This document shows, piece by piece, positions 60,146 to 64,000 of a stretch of 64,000 nucleotides of DNA. The notes under the pieces were generated by a model that saw only the letters and a program-made list of their open reading frames with translations, was not told the DNA's origin and searched no databases. Within the stretch, counting starts at the first letter, position 1; each line of letters begins with the position of its first letter. The translations under genes were made by a program, and so were the position numbers. Source of the DNA: Salinarchaeum sp. Harcht-Bsk1 (GTDB taxonomy: Archaea > Halobacteriota > Halobacteria > Halobacteriales > Salinarchaeaceae); the NCBI RefSeq assembly GCF_000403645.1, contig NC_021313.1, positions 2,933,014 to 2,997,013 on the forward strand, given 5' to 3'.

Positions 60146-60592
60146 GTGGTACGACTCCTCCTCGACGTCATGTGTGGCGGCATCCGAGCCCACCTCCGGA
60201 TGTGCGGTCACGACACGGTCTACGCACTGGATCGTGGTATCGAGACCGACGAGGAGATTCTCGCACTCGCACACGATGAGGGCCGCACGATCGTCTCACG
60301 CGATCGCGACCTCGTCGTGCGAGCCGACGACGCCATTCTGCTCGAATCGACTGACGCGACCGAGCAGCTCGCGACGCTCGCATCGGAGGGCATCGAACTC
60401 CAGTTGTCCGAGGAACCCACGCGGTGTGGGCGGTGTAACGGCCGCCTCGGGCGCATCGACCCCTCAGATACCACCCCATCCCACGTTCCAGATGCCGCCA
60501 AAATGGCTGTCTGGCAGTGTCGCGACTGTGGACAGTGTTTCTGGAAAGGGAGTCACTGGGAGCGCGTGGCTGCGACGCTGGAAGCGATCTGA
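60146..60592 (+). CDS. Mut7-C RNase-domain protein (PIN-like with zinc ribbon)
   Basis: 148 residues from a GTG. RLLLDVMCGGIRAHLRMCGHDTVYALDRGIETDEEILALAHDEGRTIVSRDRDLVVRAD is the Mut7-C PIN-like nuclease core with its acidic residues (D near 7, DEEIL, SRDRDL). A CGRCNG...CRDCGQCFWKGSHWERV zinc ribbon ends the protein, as in the bacterial and archaeal family. Likely RNA-cleaving; targets unknown. Confidence 0.87.
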   Translation: MVRLLLDVMCGGIRAHLRMCGHDTVYALDRGIETDEEILALAHDEGRTIVSRDRDLVVRADDAILLESTDATEQLATLASEGIELQLSEEPTRCGRCNGRLGRIDPSDTTPSHVPDAAKMAVWQCRDCGQCFWKGSHWERVAATLEAI

Positions 60593-60624
60593 ACGGAGCG
60601 AATGGACGGGACGACCGGACCGTC

Positions 60625-61581
60625 TCAGCGACCGGCGTTCGGCGACCAGTCCTCGCAGGCCTCGACGTCGTCCATGTACTCCGATCGGTGTGCGCAGTAC
60701 GGCGTCATCCCCTGCTCGGTGCGGGCGTAGCTGAAGTGCTCGCAGTTGCCGCAGTACTTGTCCGCAACGTCGGCCGATCGATCCGACCCCGCGTCCGGCT
60801 TGGGCTGTGGTGAAGCGAGGGTCTCCGTACCGGAGCCGCCGTCGCTCGCGGTGCCGAGGCCGGTCGCCGGATTCGATCGCGTGGTGGAGGTGCGACCCGT
60901 GCTGGAGGTGCCGCCGGAACGACCACTGCCGCTCGATCGCGTGACCGTGGCGTCGTCGTTTGCGGACCGGGAGTGCGAGGATTCGGCGTCCCGCTTCTCC
61001 GGCCGGTTCGTCTGCGTCTCGACGGAGCCGTCGGGCGTTCCCCCGAGCAGGCCGACGCCGCCGCCGAGCGCGCTCTCCTCGTTGTCGGCCTCGACCTCGA
61101 CGTACTTCGTCTTGCCCTCGCCGACGCGCAGCGAGACGGTGCCGCCGGGATCGTTACGTCGCTTGAACGTGGCGATCCCCGCGAACAGACAGAGCGCGAT
61201 CGTGAGCATCCCGAGGAAGTAGATCGCGGTCACGTAGGGGGTTAGCTGGTCGCCGTGCCCGAGCCAGTGCTGGGGATAGGCGTGCCAGAAACTTGCGACG
61301 CCGAGGAGGGTCAGGCTCGCACCGATCGCCGCCGCGGCGCGGAGCCGGGGGTTCGCGGGAAGGATCACGACCACGCCGCCGGCGAGCGCCGGGGCAGCCA
61401 GGAGTCCGAGTGCACCCGCGACGCGTCGGGCGCCCCACTCGGTCGGGTTGGCGATGGCGACGACGACCGCGAGCAGCCCCAGGAGGGTCCCGACGGCGAG
61501 CAGGGCCACGCCCGCCTTGAGCCGGGTGTCGGTCTGGAGCCCACCGACGTCGTCGGTGTAGGCGTCAGCGAGACCAGTCAT
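60625..61581 (-). CDS. Membrane protein with C-terminal Cys cluster (DUF7139-like)
   Basis: 318 residues. Four membrane helices lie in residues 20-140 (AGVALLAVGTLLGLLAVVVAIANP, VAGALGLLAAPALAGGVVVIL, AAIGASLTLLGVASFWHAY, AIYFLGMLTIALCLFAGIATF). A ~130-residue Ser/Gly/Thr-rich linker follows, then a C-terminal CGNCEHFSY...CAHRSEYMDDVEACEDW cluster that may bind zinc or iron. It matches a haloarchaeal family I recall as DUF7139. Function unknown. Confidence 0.72.
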   Translation of the reverse strand: MTGLADAYTDDVGGLQTDTRLKAGVALLAVGTLLGLLAVVVAIANPTEWGARRVAGALGLLAAPALAGGVVVILPANPRLRAAAAIGASLTLLGVASFWHAYPQHWLGHGDQLTPYVTAIYFLGMLTIALCLFAGIATFKRRNDPGGTVSLRVGEGKTKYVEVEADNEESALGGGVGLLGGTPDGSVETQTNRPEKRDAESSHSRSANDDATVTRSSGSGRSGGTSSTGRTSTTRSNPATGLGTASDGGSGTETLASPQPKPDAGSDRSADVADKYCGNCEHFSYARTEQGMTPYCAHRSEYMDDVEACEDWSPNAGR

Positions 61582-61704
61582 GTCCGCGTGCTACGACGCC
61601 ACCGACCAAAAGCACCCGTCAGACGCTCGTCATGCGCGGGCGTGAGGGGTCGCGCGGACGTGGAGGATTGCGGGGACGCGTGGGATTGCGCGGCCGCCGT
61701 GTGA

Positions 61705-63153
61705 TCAGTCGCTTCGCTTCGCGTCCGCGGGTGCAACTGGCTCCTGGTCGCCGGACTCGTCGCTCGATCGTTCCGGCGGCGTCGGCGTGTGGTCCACCAT
61801 CGGCGTGCCGTCCGCGCGGGGGCCCAGGGCCGGCCCGATGACGTCGGCCTCGGGGTCGATCTGGCGACGCTCACGGTAGTCAGTGGAGCGCTCGACGGGC
61901 GTCCGGCCGATCGCGGTGATCATGTCGGCGTACTCCTGGAAGGAGCGGAATTCCCCGTAATCTCCGCCGGCGCGTTTGGTGATCTCTTCGGAGAGGATCG
62001 TCCCCATGAAGTCGTCGGCGCCGCAGGTGAGCATCTTGAGGCCCTGGGCGTCGCCGTACTTGACCCAGGAGGACTGGATGTGGTCGATATTGTCGAGGAA
62101 CAGCCGGGAGACGGCGATCATCAACTCGTCCTGGTCGGTGCTCGCGCCGCCGTCGACGTAGCCGCGTTCGAAGAGCGGGGTCTCCTCGTGGACGAAGGAG
62201 AGGGGGACGAACTCGGTGATCGCACCGGTGCACTCCTGCAGGTCGCGGATCCGCTTGAGGTGCATGACCCGGTGCATTGCGTTCTCGACGTGGCCGTACA
62301 TGATCGTGGCCGTGGTGTCGAGGCCGACGGAGGCGGCGGCGTGCATCGCTTCCATCCACTCTTCGGTGTCGATCTTCCCCGGACAGATCACGTCCCGGAC
62401 CTCGTCGACGAGGATTTCGGCTGCGGTCCCGGGGACGGAGTCGAGGCCGGCGTCCTTCAGTCGGCCGTAGACCTCTTCGTAGTCCCAGTCCGCGCCGCGC
62501 TGGGCGTGGTAGGCCTCCTCGGGCGTCATCGAGTGGAGGTGGACGTCGTCGACGCTCATCGCCGCCATCTGCTCCACGTAGGTCCCCGGCGAGGTGTCGT
62601 ACTCCGCTGGCGGTCGGTAGTTGACCATCGTCGGATCGTCTTTCGCCTCGAGGATCTCCCGGTGCTCCTCGTCGAGCGCGAAGGCGGGATGGAGGCCGGA
62701 GACTGACGTGACCTCGTAGATACCCATGTCGAGCGCGTCGTCGACGATCCTCCTGGACTCCTCGGGCGTCTTGGTGAAGCCACCGTGGTCGCTCTGGTAC
62801 TCGCTCCGGAACTTCTGGGAGCGATCCTTGAAATTACAGAACAGGCAGCCCGTGTTACAGGCCGTCGTAACGTTGTTGTTCAGGTTCGCGACGAACGTGA
62901 CCTCGTCGCCGACCGCCTCGGCGCGTCGGCGGTTCGCGATCTCGAGCACGCGCTCCTTGCGCTCGGGGTCGATGCCCGGCTCGTCGGTGCCGGTGGTGAT
63001 CAGCTCGACGCCGTCCTCGACGGAGAGGCGATCGCCTGCTCGGGCCCGCTCGAGGGCGTTCTCGAAGGACTGGTCGGTACAGGGAAAGTGGTCGAAGGAG
63101 ACGGAGACGCCCTCCTCGGGGACGTCGACGCCGCAGATGAACCCGTCACCCAT
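61705..63153 (-). CDS. cofH: FO synthase subunit 2, CofH (radical SAM)
   Basis: 482 residues. The radical SAM cluster motif is CNTGCLFCNF near residues 98-107, preceded by TFVANLNNNVTTA. LKRIRDLQECTGAITEFVPLSF and WVKYGDAQGLKMLTCGADDFMGTI are family features. With CofG it makes the deazaflavin FO for coenzyme F420. CofG is not in this window. The start at 63153 leaves ~17 residues before MSVSFDHFP, so a shorter start (V or M) is possible. Confidence 0.92.
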   Translation of the reverse strand: MGDGFICGVDVPEEGVSVSFDHFPCTDQSFENALERARAGDRLSVEDGVELITTGTDEPGIDPERKERVLEIANRRRAEAVGDEVTFVANLNNNVTTACNTGCLFCNFKDRSQKFRSEYQSDHGGFTKTPEESRRIVDDALDMGIYEVTSVSGLHPAFALDEEHREILEAKDDPTMVNYRPPAEYDTSPGTYVEQMAAMSVDDVHLHSMTPEEAYHAQRGADWDYEEVYGRLKDAGLDSVPGTAAEILVDEVRDVICPGKIDTEEWMEAMHAAASVGLDTTATIMYGHVENAMHRVMHLKRIRDLQECTGAITEFVPLSFVHEETPLFERGYVDGGASTDQDELMIAVSRLFLDNIDHIQSSWVKYGDAQGLKMLTCGADDFMGTILSEEITKRAGGDYGEFRSFQEYADMITAIGRTPVERSTDYRERRQIDPEADVIGPALGPRADGTPMVDHTPTPPERSSDESGDQEPVAPADAKRSD

Positions 63154-63416
63154 TATGCTCCAATCACAAACTCCGGTAGGTAAAACAAGGGGGTTTCCGG
63201 CAGTGCCCGCCGGGTGCGATGACGCCGGAAGGCCGCCGATGCGGTGGTTTTCGCCGGGACTTCGAACGCGGCGGGCTGGCTCCGAGGGATTTGCCCCTTC
63301 TCGAGATTTTCTGCTTATATCGAAAAATTCCTCCCCCGTCGTAATCGTCGACCTGTCGGCGCCGAAGCCACCGCCGAGTGCAACGCTTATTGTAGCGGGG
63401 CGGAGAGCGTTCGAGC

Positions 63417-64000
63417 ATGACGAGCGTCAAGGAGTTCCGCATCGAGGAGCCCGCGACGGCCGAGGAACTCGGCCACGGCGTCTTCGAGTTCACCGACGAC
63501 TACTCGGTGTTCGACTGGGGGAAGATGCCCGACCCGATTCCCGACAAAGGTGCCTCGCTGTGTACGATGGGCGCCTTCAACTTCGAACTGCTCGCCAATG
63601 AGAGCATCCGCACGCACTATCGTGGCGTCCTCCCTGCCGATGGCGGCAAACCGGTCGGACTGGACGTCGTCGACGAACCGCCGACAGAGATGGCGATCGC
63701 GCTCTCCCAGCGCCCAGATCTCCCCCGTGAGGGCACTGACTACGACTACGACGTCTACCACGAGGCAGCCGGCGAGAACTACGTCGTTCCCCTCGAGATC
63801 GTCTTCCGGAACTCGGTGCCGATCGGATCGAGTCTCCGCTCCCGCACTGACCCCGCTGACCACGGACTCGACTTCGAGACCTGGCCCGACGAGCCGGTCG
63901 ATCTCGACGATCCGATCGTCGAGTTCTCCACCAAGTACGAGGAGTCCGATCGCTACCTCGACCGGACGGAAGCCGACGCGATCGCCGGCAAGGCGCCGAT
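63417..64000 (+). CDS. purC: Phosphoribosylaminoimidazole-succinocarboxamide synthase (N-terminal part, cut by window edge)
   Basis: Starts with ATG at 63417 and runs off the window after ~194 codons. [44 protein letters not shown] is the haloarchaeal SAICAR synthase N-terminus (FTDxYSVFDWG binds ATP). The segment [20 protein letters not shown] (about residues 120-139) is the conserved R-N-x-x-G-S stretch. It ligates aspartate to CAIR in purine synthesis. A TATA-like CTTATTGT lies ~27 bases upstream, suggesting a leaderless transcript. Confidence 0.93.
   Translation, partial: MTSVKEFRIEEPATAEELGHGVFEFTDDYSVFDWGKMPDPIPDKGASLCTMGAFNFELLANESIRTHYRGVLPADGGKPVGLDVVDEPPTEMAIALSQRPDLPREGTDYDYDVYHEAAGENYVVPLEIVFRNSVPIGSSLRSRTDPADHGLDFETWPDEPVDLDDPIVEFSTKYEESDRYLDRTEADAIAGKAP

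Noticed and set aside
61705-63153. Radical SAM protein as maturase for the CGCGG peptide
   Set aside because: It is clearly CofH of F420 synthesis, lies 17 kb away and lacks a SPASM-type region.
1-64000. CRISPR array
   Set aside because: No regularly spaced repeats of 25-40 bases with unique spacers were seen; all repeats are tRNA-derived or hairpins.

Overview
The window is a chromosomal segment of a halophilic archaeon (class Halobacteria). Its proteins are acidic, G+C is high outside a few islands, several genes look leaderless with a TATA-like element about 25-30 bases upstream, and it carries archaeal genes such as rpoA1/rpoA2, archaeal NusA, eS1, Pcc1, Cbf5, a TGS-domain DRG GTPase, halocyanin and cofH. 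The genus cannot be fixed from the sequence alone.

Layout. 1-6.2 kb: end of the RNA polymerase operon (rpoA1, rpoA2, nusA), then an acetyltransferase, a TraB-family membrane protein, an M50 protease, a small zinc-binding protein and tatA. 6.2-6.9 kb: tRNA-Arg(CCT), followed by repeated copies of its own 3' end (integration scars) and an AT-rich promoter region. 7-16.3 kb: one type IV pilus operon (ATPase with a roughly 540-residue acidic tail, TadC/PilC platform protein, five pilin-like proteins with DRGQ/DRAV signal motifs). 16.4-22.1 kb: HEAT-repeat protein, archaetidylserine-synthase-like enzyme, halocyanin, and the translation cluster rps15 - RecJ-like - pcc1 - rps3ae.

22.5-36.3 kb: an integrated element of about 13.7 kb, bounded by a 14-bp repeat of the 3' end of tRNA-Ala(GGC). 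It has small Cys-rich proteins and an HNH-like protein, a large HUH-type replication protein, and a seven-gene overlapping block in the order of pleolipovirus structural genes (small soluble protein, four-TM VP3-like protein, extra surface protein, Tat-exported spike-like protein, two membrane proteins, P-loop ATPase). A tyrosine integrase with an overlapping zinc-finger partner, like the SNJ2 recombination system, lies at the right end. I interpret it as a betapleolipovirus-like provirus. Two AT-rich islands on the opposite strand hold unrecognised, mostly membrane-linked cargo genes. Candidate regulatory structures are a GNRA-loop hairpin before the structural block, a GC-rich stem-loop, and a four-copy TGTGG operator before the integrase module.

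36.3-64 kb: ordinary chromosome with one initiator tRNA-Met that carries integration scars. It includes a repeat-type lipoprotein, a winged-helix regulator pair, GtrA/GT2, a double VOC protein, DRG GTPase, phosphoglycolate phosphatase, a type I phosphodiesterase, a CGCGG-type candidate RiPP precursor with no maturase nearby, cmk-cbf5, homoserine kinase, FAD oxidoreductases, a run of small haloarchaeal families, HflX, PolX, CofH and the start of purC.
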